A stretch of DNA of 64,000 nucleotides. Origin: Blasia pusilla (Eukaryota; Marchantiophyta; Marchantiopsida; Blasiales). The notes under the pieces were generated by a model. That model was not told the DNA's origin and searched no databases. It saw only the letters and a list, made by a program, of their open reading frames with translations. Shown here piece by piece: positions 20,783 to 33,868 of the stretch; the stretch's first letter is position 1; every line of letters begins with the position of its first letter. Location: NCBI GenBank assembly GCA_050084515.1, contig CM114272.1, positions 32,302,001 through 32,366,000 on the forward strand, written 5' to 3'. The position numbers and the translations under genes are program-made.

Positions 20783-22279
20783 AGCTGGCTTGGAATGCTT
20801 CCTAGGCAAGTTTTCTACCGTAGAGTCAACTTGAGCCAAGCGACCGACGATGAATTTCGTTCTCCCCCCCCCCCACCGCAAGAGGCATCCAATACCGAAA
20901 AAAAAGGTTCGGCGAGGGGTCAGACACGGATTCAATCTCAAGACTGTCAGAGAGATATATTGAATTAAGGAGACCTCAGGATACAGGCCAGGACGACGAA
21001 GCTACCGGTTCCTTTCTTGCGACCTTCGTTCGGAACTTTGGACAGCGTGCTTCGTCCATATCGATGGGGGAAAAGGAAAATGATAACTAATGGTTGAAGG
21101 AATGGCTCGAGGTTTCCTCTCAAGACGGGGCTGCTTGAGCGACAAAAGTGGCGCCAGGCGTGGGCGGTGGCGACCACCATCCCATTCCGGCGCCTACTTC
21201 AGATCCTCTTGAAAGTTCACGCGGCAATGGTAACACGTGGTTATCTTGACCAATCTAACTGTTGGACATCCCGGCGTGGGTTTTTGCGTATTTTTAACAG
21301 GTAGTGTCGTGGTGACTTTCGAGGTACAGGAGGAACGATAAGGAGGCAGATATTTTCTTAAATCCAACCATCTCGCGGTGTTGTTTCCGATTTCAGTCAA
21401 ACTATGGTGCACGACTGGTTTGAATAACAAGCCGATTGAGAAACTTGGAGTAGCAGAGAAGCAGATGGTACTCAATTCCCACGTTAGACTCATTCTTCGC
21501 CCAACCGATATTAAATAAACATCTGTGACCGCTTCACAATTGGATTTGGTGAAAACGCAGTGTCCACACATTCAATTGAACCACATAAATCTGCTACAAT
21601 TTCGAAACGAACCTGAAAACTTAAAATTTTGAGGGTGCCTGCTGGGGTTCTCCAGATGATTCCACTATTGGAGAAAGAAAACTACGTCTGCTGTCTGCAC
21701 TGGAATCGGATTTCGAAGACCTAGAATCATCAGGCAACTTATCTCCCTCGCTTTATGCAGGTCTGATTCACTGATCTCGACAGAAATGAATTCAAATAGA
21801 TGTGTAGAGTTGTGTACAAGGAGCATGCGGATAGATGTAACTTCTTATCATCTAAATCTGCAGAAGCTGCCGCTAAGTGTATACTGAGTGTACACATCGA
21901 AAGAATAGACAATGGGTGCTTTTTAAGGGGCCGATTATAACTATGTAAGGGGCCCAAATGTAAGGATGGTGGTATTGGCTACTTATTACTCTTTTCCAAA
22001 ATGAAATAGCTGACTGGGAGTCGCGCGTGCGGCTACGTGAGGAGTCTACCTCAGCACATGGGAGGATTTGCTGCCAAATGGTGGTCAGAATGATCTGCTC
22101 CCTACAATATCGACAACCAGAAAAAAGGCTGTACTCTATCCCTTTGTAAGGGAAATGCTGTAAGCTGTGTACGACTAAGCTAAGTGATTCCTAAGTGGAA
22201 CAATCCGAGCTATGACAATTGTGCTTGCCAGTCCATGCCACATCACATCCAATGTACGCTCGCACTGATCGAAAATCCC
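20783..22279. other. Region downstream of the WRKY gene
   Basis: Contains a C homopolymer (about 20864-20875) and the likely 3' UTR and terminator of the WRKY gene just below 22280. No other gene is recognised. Confidence 0.35.
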
Positions 22280-25200
22280 TCACGGCTTTCGGATGCCGGG
22301 TCGCAGGATGTCCTCTAGTAGACCCTCGTCGGCGGGTTGATCCGTGGAAGCTCTCAAATGTTGGAGTTGTTGTTGTTGTTGTTGTTGTTGCTGCTGCTGC
22401 TGCTGCTGCTGGGTCTGCTGATTCAAATGTTGTTGCTGAGCGTGCTGATTAAGCTGCTGTTGGAGAAGAAGTTCGGGGCCGGAGCCGCCTCGATTAGTAT
22501 GAGAATCGAGGCCAGCCACGTTCACTAGTCTCTGAACCTCGTCTGGCAGCCGCAATTGCACCTGGTGGTGCTCGTGATGCATTCTCATCAAGTCGGAGGA
22601 TGGACCGCCTCTAAGCTGGAGTGGAGGTTGCATCTGATCGGGGGCTTGGTTTGATCTCATGAGACTAGTCAAGGGGTTGGGATGGTGGCCTCTCAACAAG
22701 TCGGGGCCTGTGCGGGCTGGGTGACCTTGTGGGGCGAATCTTTGCATGAGAGGGTCTTGACCTCCGCGAATTTGCATGGCAAGATCGAAGCTGTTTCGGT
22801 TGGATGTGTATACAGGTGGCGGCTGGTGCTGTACATGCGGATGCGGGGCAAAGGAGTAGGAGGAGCCCGACAAGGGAAAAGATGGAACACCAACCCTCTC
22901 ATGGTGGAAGGTCGTATCTGAATTCGAAGGCCGCGCTGCTGGGCTAAGATGATTGTGAGTGCCTTCGTAAGTGGTGATGACGAGGCCGGGGTCCTCCGAA
23001 GATCGCTCGACACGCTTTCTCACCGGACACTTAGTGTTCGTGCACCGATAGTAGCTTCTGCAACCACCCGAATACCCAATCCATCAGTCTTCTCGTCCTC
23101 TATCAATCGCCCCACGAAAGAGTAAATTCTTGACAACCGCTGGGCAGTACACTCCGAGACGACATACGTCCGATCCACGCGGATCAGATCTTGGAAAGTA
23201 CACCGTCTACTCGGTTTCGGACTTTTCACAGAGGGCCTACTTCTAATTTCCTCGAGACTTCTACTAGTCCGCGCATGCGAACGCTAGATGGCTTTCTAGA
23301 CGAAGATACGATCGCACCCCGGCCAGCTCCTTCCATCGCTGCATGGCAGAGATCACACGGAATAGAGCCTAATCAAAGCAAAGACGTTACGGACTAGACT
23401 TGGTCCACACTCAACTGCATCGCATGTTGGAAGGCGGATTTGCAGAGCAGTGGGGATTATTCTCCAGCGTTTATGGAAAAAGCGAGCGATTGAATCCATG
23501 CTTTCCAGGTCACCACATCTGCTCGAGCGACCGGCTAATACAAAACTGCTTAAGCACTTAAGCTCTAAGACCTGATCATTATTTATGATCGATAATTCCA
23601 ACAGTAACTTTTAGGAAACTGGATTACCAAAGCTGGTACAGTGGCTTGCAGGTGAACGAAGCCTTCAGCATAGATTCTTGCGATTGGTTAACGACCGTCT
23701 CGTTTCCAACACTTACTCAAGTACTGACTCTCTAACATCTAATTCGACCTCCGCGCTGCATGATACGAATGACAATGTCAACGCTAAGAATGCTACTATC
23801 GGGCTCCACCAGTATCTGAGATAAAATACAAAAGACACTCTACCGGATCCAAGGGAACCATCGCATACTGGCCGAAAAGCACAGGTCGCCCTTGAAAGCG
23901 CAGTTTCGAACTCATATGACGGGAAACTATTGTGCAGGAAAACATTCAGTTAGAGTTCTGAGAATTTGGCCTTGGATGTTTCGATTGTAGAGTCTAAAAC
24001 GAAGCTCGGATATTCAACCGAGTGCACTCCCTCACATTTCAAATCGAACGCCCTAGGAATTGGAGCAAAATGGGGTCCTCGAGCATAAATACCTTGGATA
24101 GGGACTATTCTTGACAGCCTTCTGACCATATTTGCGCCAACGGTAGCTGTCGTCCATGATTTCTACTTCGCTACGTGTTTGAATCGCAAAGCGCGGCTCC
24201 CGCACTCTCGAGTTCTTGGGTCCTTTCTTACGCTGTTTCACTCTGTGGAAACGAAGAACACCGATCAAACAACCAATCAGATACGGAAGAACCCGCACCC
24301 CAACGACGATACGAGAAAAAAGTCGATGTTTTGAACTAGCGGCTGAGTGATCAAATTCAATGATTTCATTGAGGGACCGAGGGCCCAAGCAAACAAAAAA
24401 AACTCAATCACGAACTCTGATTCGATTCGATTAACTGAAAGTGCAGGCAGAATGAATGTGTGTTTGAGAGAGAGAGAGAGAGAGAGAGGACATACGGTTG
24501 AGATTTGCGTGCATCGCCTCCGCTGTTGGTACCAGTTGCTGCGGCGGATTTATCTTCCTCATCGCGTTCGGGGGTCTTCCTTTTGCTACTCACGGTGGCG
24601 GATGCGCTAGCGGTACCTGTCTGCGTCGCGGTGGTGGTTGTATCATCGTCCGGTCCGTCGCTGAAAGACGACGACGTCGATGAATTGGGGGTGCTTGCTA
24701 TCATACTCGAAGCCACCGTAGCCCCACTAGCTTGTATGTCTGGAGAAGATATGGGAACGGCTGCAACTGCCGCTGCTACGGAGGTGGTTGAGGCAAATCG
24801 AGAAGTAGGAACATCTGGAGGACTCGTTCGATTCTGAGACAAACCAAACTTGTGCTCTAGCTCTTGCACTTGCAAACTCTCAGGAAGTTTTTCCGTCTCA
24901 TTGTATCGGAACGGGAACGTTGAGGGGCTCGTTTCAAAACTACCGTAAACTTGCTCCTTGGATGCGATGCTGGACGTTTGCGAGTTGAAACCACTTGGCC
25001 CCGCACCTTGCTGCTGCGGTTCATGAGTAGAGGTGGGCGCAGTAGTGTCAGCGAGACTAGACCAGTTGTAGGAGTCCGAGAAGAGCGAGTCGGAGACTGG
25101 AGTCTGATAATGAGAAGTAGAAATGTTGCTGCTCGGAGGTGTGAACAATGGGTAGAGCGATGAGTCCGGAAGAAGATCGGGATTCATACTCCAAGCACCT

Positions 25201-26279
25201 AATGGGGAAGAGATAGCAGGCATGCCTCCGAAAGTGTCCCTGAAGGATGACGAGGAGCCAGCGATATTCGAGAAAGAAATTGGGCGAGATGCAGGCTGGT
25301 CTTGGTAATCACGCAGCATTTTATCGATCTCGTCCTGAGTACTGGTGTCACCCTGAGTTTCTCCACCTCCCCTTCCCGGTTGCTGCTCTGCCATCTCCAA
25401 TTTCGGAATTATAAATCGACCGTCTGCTTCTTCTTTCATGTGAGTCCCAGCTGGCCCTCCCACTCTAATCCACTGGCCCTTGCTTCCAATGCTGCAAGTA
25501 ATATCCTGTCCACTAGATGAGCCCAAGCCCAGCCAATTCTCTCCCGCAACCTCCTCCTGGCCTGGTTGGTGGATGCTGCCGAGTATGTCTCTGAAGTAGC
25601 TGATTCCTTGCAAGAAACGCCTCTCAGAATCCTCGGCTGTGTCAACCTCCAATGGTTTGTTGTTGGTGGTGGTGGTGATATCGTCCGACACTGAGATTCG
25701 CGAGCTTAAGTCAATGAGTTGAGGAGACTTTCGTAGAACTTGGCTAGGCTCTTGAGCCAATTTCACAACCTGGTGGCCTTCGGAAGGGTATGGCACGGAA
25801 TGTGGTTCGTCCGGGAGCTCCAACTCCAAGTGGAGTAGAAGCGATTGGGTGGTGAAACTGGGATGAGAGGAGGGAGAGAAGGGTGACTGCGAGGGGGTAC
25901 GCGGGAGAGAGAGGGATGGAGAGGATGGCACCGACGAGAGAGGAGGTGACGACGAGTTAGAAGCAGGTGCTGAAGTACAAAGGGAATCAGAAATTTCGGA
26001 TGGTGAACTGAAGTTTGCACAAGAGTTGTTGCGAACGATTGTGGATGAGCTATCCTGATAAGACAAAGATTGAATATGATGAGACGGATTTGGCATTCCC
26101 TTCACTGAGGACGACCGATACGCAGAATTTGGCACTTCTTCCCGACAGGAATTCCTAGCCGAATGGAGGAAATCTTCGACGAATTTCGCCGGTCTTTGAT
26201 CTCCCTGAGATTGAGAAGACCACACTGAGGTGGAGTTCGGAGTGACACCTGATCGGCTCAAGTGCTCGTCGGAAATCAT
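22280..26279 (-). CDS. WRKY transcription factor, group IIc-like, three exons, 903 aa
   Basis: WRKY proteins bind W-box DNA (TTGACC/T) in the nucleus and control defence, stress and development. Exons 26279-24496, 24242-24093 and 23057-22280 join in frame (introns 253 and 1035 nt, GT..AG) to 903 residues. The start ATG directly follows an in-frame TAA. WRKYGQK is at residues 630-636 and the zinc finger C650-X4-C655-X23-H679-N-H681 is complete. The second intron splits the Arg codon of SPYPR in phase 2, the conserved WRKY intron position. [14 protein letters not shown] before the domain and KNSPYPRSYYRCT within it point to group IIc. Oddities: a ~594-residue Ser/Pro/Thr-rich first exon (group IIc proteins are usually 200-400 aa) and a Gln-rich tail with 15 consecutive Gln (861-875). 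A TTGACC W-box lies at 27286-27291, about 1 kb upstream, so auto- or cross-regulation is possible. Confidence 0.93.
22367..22411 (-). repeat. CAG/CAA microsatellite coding for polyglutamine in the WRKY gene
   Basis: Seven CAG followed by eight CAA codons read on the minus strand give 15 Gln (residues 861-875), flanked by further Gln/His-rich sequence. Such tracts are length-variable and often act as activation or interaction surfaces in transcription factors. Confidence 0.9.
24466..24488 (-). repeat. CT microsatellite at the 5' end of WRKY intron 1
   Basis: A (GA)n run on the plus strand reads as (CT)n in the transcript and begins a few nucleotides after the GTATGT donor at 24495. A long pyrimidine tract next to a 5' splice site is unusual. 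Confidence 0.85.
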
Positions 26280-28010
26280 TTAGGCTTTGGGCTTGCGGCC
26301 TCGCCGTCTCGCAGCACTGAGCGGATGAGAGATTCGGTGCAAAGAATTGCTTTCGCTCATTCCCTGGCGCCTCCGCCTGAAATTCAGTAAGCTCCCAGAC
26401 CCACTCTCTGAGGCGGCCACAAAAATGAAAATCTGTGCTTCGCTCGTCTCGCGCTATCTCATAAAATCATCTGAAAGCAACGTGTCGCAGATCATGTGAC
26501 ACACAGCTCGCACTGACTGATAAGATGACAACTTCAATCACTACTGTGCGCACTGAACTGCAACAGTGAGTGTGGGAGCTCTCTAACGTCGTGTTGCAGA
26601 TTCACTGAAATATTCGATCATCAGCTTGCCAAGCCTCCACCCTCTCTCTCTCGCTCTCTCTCTCTTCCAACCAAGCACGAAGGACACTCAGCTTCTTGAT
26701 GCTCGATCTCGATTATCAACTCCGTCGCACTCGTCAAACTGCGCCTTCGTAAAGATCAACAGGATCTCCCACTGTCCGTTGCACTCACAAATGAATCAGT
26801 CCTCTCCGCCTCAGACTCTTCTCTCTTAGAACTCCGTCTACGTTTCTCTCACACGATCTCTCCGTCGCGGGTGTACACAACGGAGTGGAATAGAAAGGCC
26901 TCGCACTGCATTCCAAAAGAAATGGGTAAGCTTCAGTCCCTCCCTCCCTCTTCTCGCGCTGGGCCCCAGCTGACTTTTCCCTCCTGCTGCGTCCCCCAAT
27001 CTGACGACCACCAACACCTGCTTTGTGCTTTCCCAGCTGCGGGCGGGCGAGCGCGGTGAACACCTCTGCTCTCAGCTCATGAGGATTCCCGAAGAAGAAG
27101 GAGAAGAGGTCGCCTTCTTTTGGGCACCGGGCTGGGACCTACCCGTCGCCGTGGCGGGTCCACCCTACCCGGCCGCGTGAAACCTGTCCCCGTCGTTCCC
27201 GTCTTTTACTCTGCGCTGATTTGTACGCCGACTGTTTAACCCGGCCCGTAGAGATTACCTTTACCGGCGAGGGATTTGACCAATCTGAATGCATTATGAC
27301 CTACGCGGCAGGAACGAGCGTGTCGAGTCCCTAACCAGAGGGCGAAGGACTAACGGGTTGGTCTCGTCATACCCATCCGGATTTCCAGGAGGCGGGATCA
27401 GAACGACGTCGCCCCGTATAAGAACTCGAGGGAGGGACCATCACGAACCGTTCATCCTAGTCCGACAATGGGGAGAACGGATCTCGGGTAGAACGGATCT
27501 CATTTCCAATCCATAGGTTCATCCGTAGGGACAGATTTTGTAAGCATTAGGCTCCCTTCTTTCTTACTACAGTTTTCGAGGGATGTGGAGGACGCGTGGT
27601 GGCACTCTAAACAAACAAATCACACAAATGTATGTTCCTAGGAAAAAATCTTTCCAAAATCATTTGCTTTGAAAACTTTCCCTCAAAGGGCTCCCCACAT
27701 ACGAGGAAGGTTCCCTTGACGTTCCTTTCCTTCCTTAGTCTTGTCTCGTGTACTAGATTCTATTCTAGTAGAGTTGAGAGACATTAGTTTTTTCCTTCTC
27801 AAGTTCACTTATGTCTAGTCTTCTTATGATGATGGTAGCTTCTAACAATACCATAGACGGAAACTATTTCATGTAGGATTTTCTAATTCACGGTTGAAAC
27901 ACATTTATATAATATTTTGATGATGTCACAAGGTGTGATGTGGTGGGGGGCAACTTAGGGTTTGGTGTAGGATAGTTTAGGGGGTACAAGCATTTGGACT
28001 TTGTCCGTCC
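26280..28010. promoter_or_regulatory. Probable promoter and 5' leader of the WRKY gene, then spacer
   Basis: 26280-27300 lies directly upstream of the WRKY start codon. It contains a CT-rich patch (26640-26667) and the W-box core TTGACC at 27286-27291. I cannot fix a TATA box or start site. Beyond 27.5 kb the DNA is AT-rich and non-coding. Confidence 0.45.
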
Positions 28011-28313
28011 TTAGGATGGACGTGTTCGTGTGAGTCCACGTACCCGCAGCCCGCACCCGAACCTCCCCATCCCGTAGCGGGCACCCCGACTGGACCGCGA
28101 GCCCACGTATGGCGGGCCACAAGACCACCATGCGCGGGTCGGGAGCCCGCCCAATGGGGGCCTAACTCACCATGTGTGGGCTCCGCACGGGCCACAAAAT
28201 CAGTGCGGGCTCGGCCAGCCCGGGTCCCTGCTACGGGCTTGGCGGGCTGCGGGGGCGGGCTCAAATGCGGGCCGTGGGTATCCGAGTATCATGTCCATCC
28301 CATGGACGGACTT
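28011..28313. repeat. GC-rich inverted-repeat element, copy 2 (best preserved)
   Basis: The left end TTGTCCGTCCTTAGGATGGA and right end CATCCCATGGACGGACTT are imperfect inverted repeats extending about 50 nt inward to shared GTACCCGCAGCCCGCA-type sequence. The interior (~200 bp) is built of GCGGGC/GCCCGC words. It is about 303 bp and non-coding. Related copies lie at 3.9, 41.15 and 43.15 kb. Confidence 0.75.
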
Positions 28314-31300
28314 TTCCGTTTCCATGCAACTTTAGGTACAAGGAAGATTAATGAACAACATACAAGAAGATCCAAGTTCATAGTCAATTTTACAAAGGGT
28401 TGCATTTTTCTCATTTGTTGTTTAGATGAGAGAGAGTGAGAGAGATATGCTCATCTCCTCTGGATATCCATTGAATGTGTTCATCTCCTCCATTTAAGGA
28501 ATGAAAATGGATTATCTTGTACCATTGCACTCAAACCTTGTAGAAAACTTGTTTGTATTGCATCGCTTTGGGCCCAAGCCAATGGGCTTCCAAGACACGC
28601 TCATGCGTGGTAAACATTCCCTTTTCTATAGTTGAGTCTATAATTGTTGATAATTTTTTCAGCATCTATGATATCCAAGTTCCAACAATGAGAAGAAACA
28701 CACACTCTGTATAAAATTTGATCTCTCTCTAAACAATTTCATGTTCTTTGCCTTAAAGAAGGTTGCATATGGACAAAGTTTGTGTTCACAGACATGTCCA
28801 TCTCGTTGGACTTACGCCCGTCCTATAGAAGGACTTGTCCATGTACGCCCCATCTGCTCCTTCTTTCTCATCCCCTCATTTGCCTTTGTGATCCCCATTT
28901 TCTCGTTTCTTCCTCCTCCCAAATTTATTCCCTCTCCCCTTATTGCCCACCCACATCATTGCCATGCCTTCCACCATGAATTACAAGTATGGGCCCCATC
29001 TTTTGCAATCCATGGCTCTTGTAAAATGGCTATGAACTTAGACCTAAACGGATATGTCCAAACTTTTATGTCCATATCTGTCATAGCGACATACTTTTCT
29101 ATTTCTGTGCAACCATGGTCTTCAAGGATATGTGACTCCAATGTAGATAGGATATTATGTTTGGCATAGGTTGCAAGGCTATCGTATTGGGATGACCTTT
29201 CACATGTTTCTTTATTGATCATCTTACATTATCTATGTCATTTCCCTATTGTATTCTCCCTCTTAAGTTAGTGTTTTAACTTAGAGAACATGATCAAATG
29301 CAGGATGGAACTTGAGGGGCATTCAATCCTCACTAGGGTTGGACTTTGAGGAGGCTACAACCTGGCTTCGAATCTGGCTAAGTGTTTAGTGTTTCTCTAC
29401 GTTTGAAATTTTGGTGGATAGACCCGAGATGCATTTAGAATGAGTAAAATGGTGTTGGAATGTTTGCAATGAGTTAGTCTCAAATACTAAAGATACAAAG
29501 AAACTCACTAGAAAAACTCAATTATCCCAAAAAATTTGACAAAAAAGTAGGTGAGAGGCATAAGTAGCAGCTTTGGAGGGACCATTAGGAATAAAGAGAG
29601 CCCAAGGCCCCAAAGATATCAAGAACTATATATAAGAGGGAGGGTTTCCAAGGGGGTTTGGAGCCTTCTTCCCACCTTGGAAAGTTGGGAACCATGGGGT
29701 TTAATGAAGGATAAGGGATGATTTATGAGGTTGGCCTTGAGATAGACTAAGTGATATCGGTTCGACTAGTTTAATCTCTATGTTGGAGACAAGACTAGCA
29801 TGAGACTTTACAACCTCTATAAGAAATTTCTATTTTCAATTCTCCTCGTCCAACCTATCCATGTGGACTCCACACTCCATTTTCCATACAAGTTCTCTTA
29901 TGGTATGTGTGATAGTTCTTCTACTACAAAGGGGCTATCAAAGTCCTCTTAAGGGGTCACACTCTTGTTTCCTAAAGATCTATGAGATTGAAAAAATTAG
30001 AGAGAACTTATGTGTTTTCTAAAATGATTTCATTTGACAAAAATTTACATGTAAATGGCAAGTATTCTTGTACATTTGAATTTCATAACGGGTTCTTGAA
30101 GGTGTAAGCATGAGAAGGGGGGAGGGGGAAACAACCCTGCTGAAGAAAAATCTGCAAAGCATAGTTCCCACATACTATTCTTAATTTGGGCATCCACTTA
30201 ATTTGGGCAAATGCATTTATGTACACACAACACTAACCCATAGGACTACGTGCACTGTGAAGGCGTTTGTCTACATACATGCCTCACCAAGTGTTTTGTA
30301 AAGAACTCATTGTCAATATTTTTATTAATTTTTATAAAAGAAAAGAAAGTCCAAATATTATGGGCGGGCCTTTAAGAGACCATGCATTTCACTATTCTGC
30401 GGAGAAAAGCAAAATATGAAGATTCCCAGGGAAGGGAAAATCCTTAAATACCGGAGACCAGGACCCTTCGTCACAACAACTCTTGTCCTTGTTCTTATAC
30501 GGGAGGAAGAGAAAGGAGAAAATCTGATCTTCACCTGCTTGCATCTCGCGCGCGTTCTTTGGTCAGGTCCAAAAAGTAACTGGAGGGCGGGCGGGGCTGG
30601 TTAAGAAGCGTGTAAAGGAGGGATTACGTGGCCGGTGAACAGGTGTCGCTGGCTGCATCAAAGAGTCACACGAGGAGATTTGACCATCCACTTACGAAGA
30701 AATAGGACAGGGAGTTTCGTGGGACCTCCCTGGACTACTATAGCGTGCAATTCAAGAGGCTTCGTCAACGCCCGAAGCTACAGAGGCTCGGCGAAATCAG
30801 CTTCGGAAAGATCCTCACGTTCGGGGACGCCGTGATTGCGACATCAACCGACTTCATGTGAAACCAAGTGGGTCCAGTAGAGGCACTTTTGTATTTTCTA
30901 CCGCTGTATTTCCAGCCCTTGCCCTAGCAGCCCTACCATATGTTGTCCTCTTTTATGTACTACTTTGTGTTGTTATGTCATGAAGGTCGGGCGGCAGTTT
31001 CACTCCGCGGAACTTGGTGCATCTAACACACACCTGTACAAATCAGACATCCGTCCAAATGCCAAAACAACAAAAAGTGCCTCCATATTTCTGTATCTAT
31101 GGAGGAAAGAAGGAATTTGTGATTATCTTATGCCTATCCACAAGCTCCACCAAAAGTCGGTCAAAAGTACACTCGACGCTCTTCGGTCAAGGATGCGGTG
31201 CGATTCTAGAACTTCTCCTGCCCTCTCCCCTGCGCCACCTGCCGTTTGTCAAGCTCTGGGACGGAGCGGGCAAGTTCTTCGGTCTACAAAGGGTACAAGT

Positions 31301-33868
31301 AAACCGGCAGTGATCAACCTCGATACCGAATGAACAAAGTCGGATTCTTGGTCGAGGTGAAATTGCGTGATGAGACAAAAGTTAATGAGAACGACGTCGG
31401 GTATATCGTAATGCGTCAATTCTCGGTTCTTACGCAACTTATTCTACCCTTGACCGCGGGGGAAGAATGAAATGACTAGGAAAGGTGCAAGCCTGCAACT
31501 TGCTTGCCATTCATTACCATTATTCTTCGCATTTCACAACTAACATACCTCATCGTCGCTAAACACTACTTCGCTTCTAAGCTAGTACTTACTGTACGGA
31601 CGAAGTTCGTAGAGCACGAAAATCCTTAACCAGAGCGCGAAAATTGGGACGGTAGGAAAAGATATCGTGGACAAAGTCTTCCTGTAAAAGAAAAGAAGAT
31701 GGGCAAATAGTTTGACGTTAACTTCCATTCATGATTTTTGGAGGGAGGGGCATCCTGAGTGGAATCCAAAATTTTACATGTGAGGCTTAACTCGCGAACC
31801 GGAAGAAAAACTAGTCATGTAAGAATTTCCAAACGAGTCTAAGTACTTGTTACGGAAATAGGGTGAGCAGTATGTCTCGATATTCTCCACCAGTATATTG
31901 ACATTATGGGCGTTCCCATCCATGGAGTTGAATACGATGGAAGACCCGACCTCGAGAATTAAGCCTACCTCCATAATTGTGCTCGATATAGGTTACACCC
32001 TTATTAAAATTAGAATGTTAATAACTTCATTATTAGAAAATCTTATTCATCCGAAGTCTAAGCCTAGGGAGTTGAGATTTTTCTTTCAATTTGAAGAGTA
32101 TTGGAATAGTACACAGCAAAGCTCGCCCATAAATGGAAGACCTAAATCCCTCGGATTAAAAACCAACTTATTTTATGCCTCTCTTTTCACGGCCAGAAAT
32201 ATTTTGGAAGGGGATATTACCGTCTACAACGGAAAACAAGTCTCCTACTCTTTGTTTCAAGTTGACCATACCAAGAATTGTACATACATTTCAAACGGAA
32301 GCTTTTGCAAATAATCGACAACAACCGACTACAACTGAAAACAGGAAACGGGTGTTTGGTTGGTTCGGCGGGTAGTAAACATTTTCTCATGTAATTTTCC
32401 CGTGATAAGACTTGCACTATATTACGGCGCACTGAAAATTTTACGTTGAAGAGAATGGGCTAGAGGGAATCCATTGAAAGGTTTCCAGGAATCCGTTGCC
32501 GAGAGCCACACAATCTAATCGATTTCGATAAAAATTGTCCCCCAGATAAGTTTTTTTTGAAAGGTTCAGTTATCTCGAAGATCCCGTCGTAACGGCGGAT
32601 GGGATGGCAGCTCCTTCAAGTGGGACACATCACATCGCCACCTACCCCCCCCTAATTCGATTCTTCCGTTTTGTCCGTTCTTCCATTCCGTCCTCGCTCC
32701 GTCGATGTAGTCTCGTTTCGGTCGGTCTCCTGTTGTCTCCCTACCTTGCACGAGGGAACCGTCCTTCCTTCATGCACGGTTATGGGCGCCGATATGCTCC
32801 CTGACTTCTTTCGGTCTTAGCTTTCGGCCCTTGCAACTTCTGCACTTTTGATTATTCTCATGTGAGGCGAAGATTCAGAGGATTTTTTTTCAACAAGTTT
32901 TTTTATTCATTATAAATACTGCTCTTGTGTTCATATACTTATTATTTATTATTCATTATAAATCATATATGGATAACATTTTCGTTTCGATTGGATGGTC
33001 AGTCGAAGAAGGACGGAGGGCGATGTGGAGGAGAGTAGGACGCTGAGTTCATTTCGTAATCACGACTCACGAAAAGAGAGGATTCTTCGAGAGGCCAGGA
33101 CCACGTCCCAAATCAATCGAGAATATAATTATGTCATTGATTGATTCACGTAGGGTTACCAGAGTATTGCCAGTTCGTAAGTGAGTCGCACGAGCTTGGC
33201 TTCTGCAAATTCCTGGATCGTAGAATGAATACGGAGGGCCGTGAACTCGTCGCACCCGATGACGACTTCCAATGCAGTAGAGCATTTAATAGTAAAACTA
33301 TAATCTAATGAGGTAGTAAGTCAAATAGGGTAATAAGTCAAAGGGTATTATTGTGAGGATTGAAGGGTATGTCGAGCGATTACGCTACTCCATAAGGATT
33401 TTATACTCTGCAAATGAGAGAAGTATCTTAATGACACATCAATCCATCGTTATGCGGCGAAGTTTTGACTGAGTAGAAACGAAGTTAACGGTAGGGGTAA
33501 TCATGTGTGACTGCAACTGCTTGTTTAGTACTCTAGTTAGCGATGGACTACCGTAGAAAGGCTGAATATGATATCGCTCCACTTTCAAAGCATGAGCAAA
33601 GACCGACATTTACCCGTGGCCAATCGGAGGCCATCGATGTGTTTCCGACTTTCCATCCCAGGGTGCCACATATGGCGCCGTCTCAAAAAACAGGCACAGG
33701 AACTTTAATAAAGGATTCATGTATCAGTGCCGTAGGAAAGGCGAAGATGCACTTCGATACAAACGAGTGATGGAAAACCCATCGGAAGTACAAAAGAGGG
33801 GGATTCAAAGAGTCAAAACCTGAAGGCCACAACAGGACCAGAAAAGGAAGAAGGGGGCATTCCCCCCC
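28314..33868. other. Intergenic DNA
   Basis: 28.3-30.4 kb is AT-rich. The stretch 28770-28850 repeats words like the ends of the GC-rich element (GACATGTCCAT, GGACTTGTCCATG) and may be a remnant. 30.4-33.8 kb has higher GC and scattered short frames, the longest 31898-32314 (138 codons, plus), which I do not recognise. No tRNA or splice-consistent gene was found. Confidence 0.4.

Noticed and set aside
22337-22528. Plus-strand polyleucine frame
   Set aside because: Shadow of the polyglutamine codons of the WRKY gene on the other strand.
26626-26829. Plus-strand Leu/Ser-rich frame upstream of the WRKY gene
   Set aside because: Produced by the CT-rich leader; no motif and antisense to the likely 5' UTR.
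31898-32314. 138-codon plus-strand frame
   Set aside because: Reads protein-like in places but matches nothing known and has no splice partners; left as unassigned sequence.
32735-32790. Domain V-like sequence on the minus strand (ACCGTGCATGAAGGAAGGAC then GGTTC)
   Set aside because: Only a short stem is formed, the tetraloop position is wrong, and no domain VI or exon follows; it lies outside the mitochondrial block.
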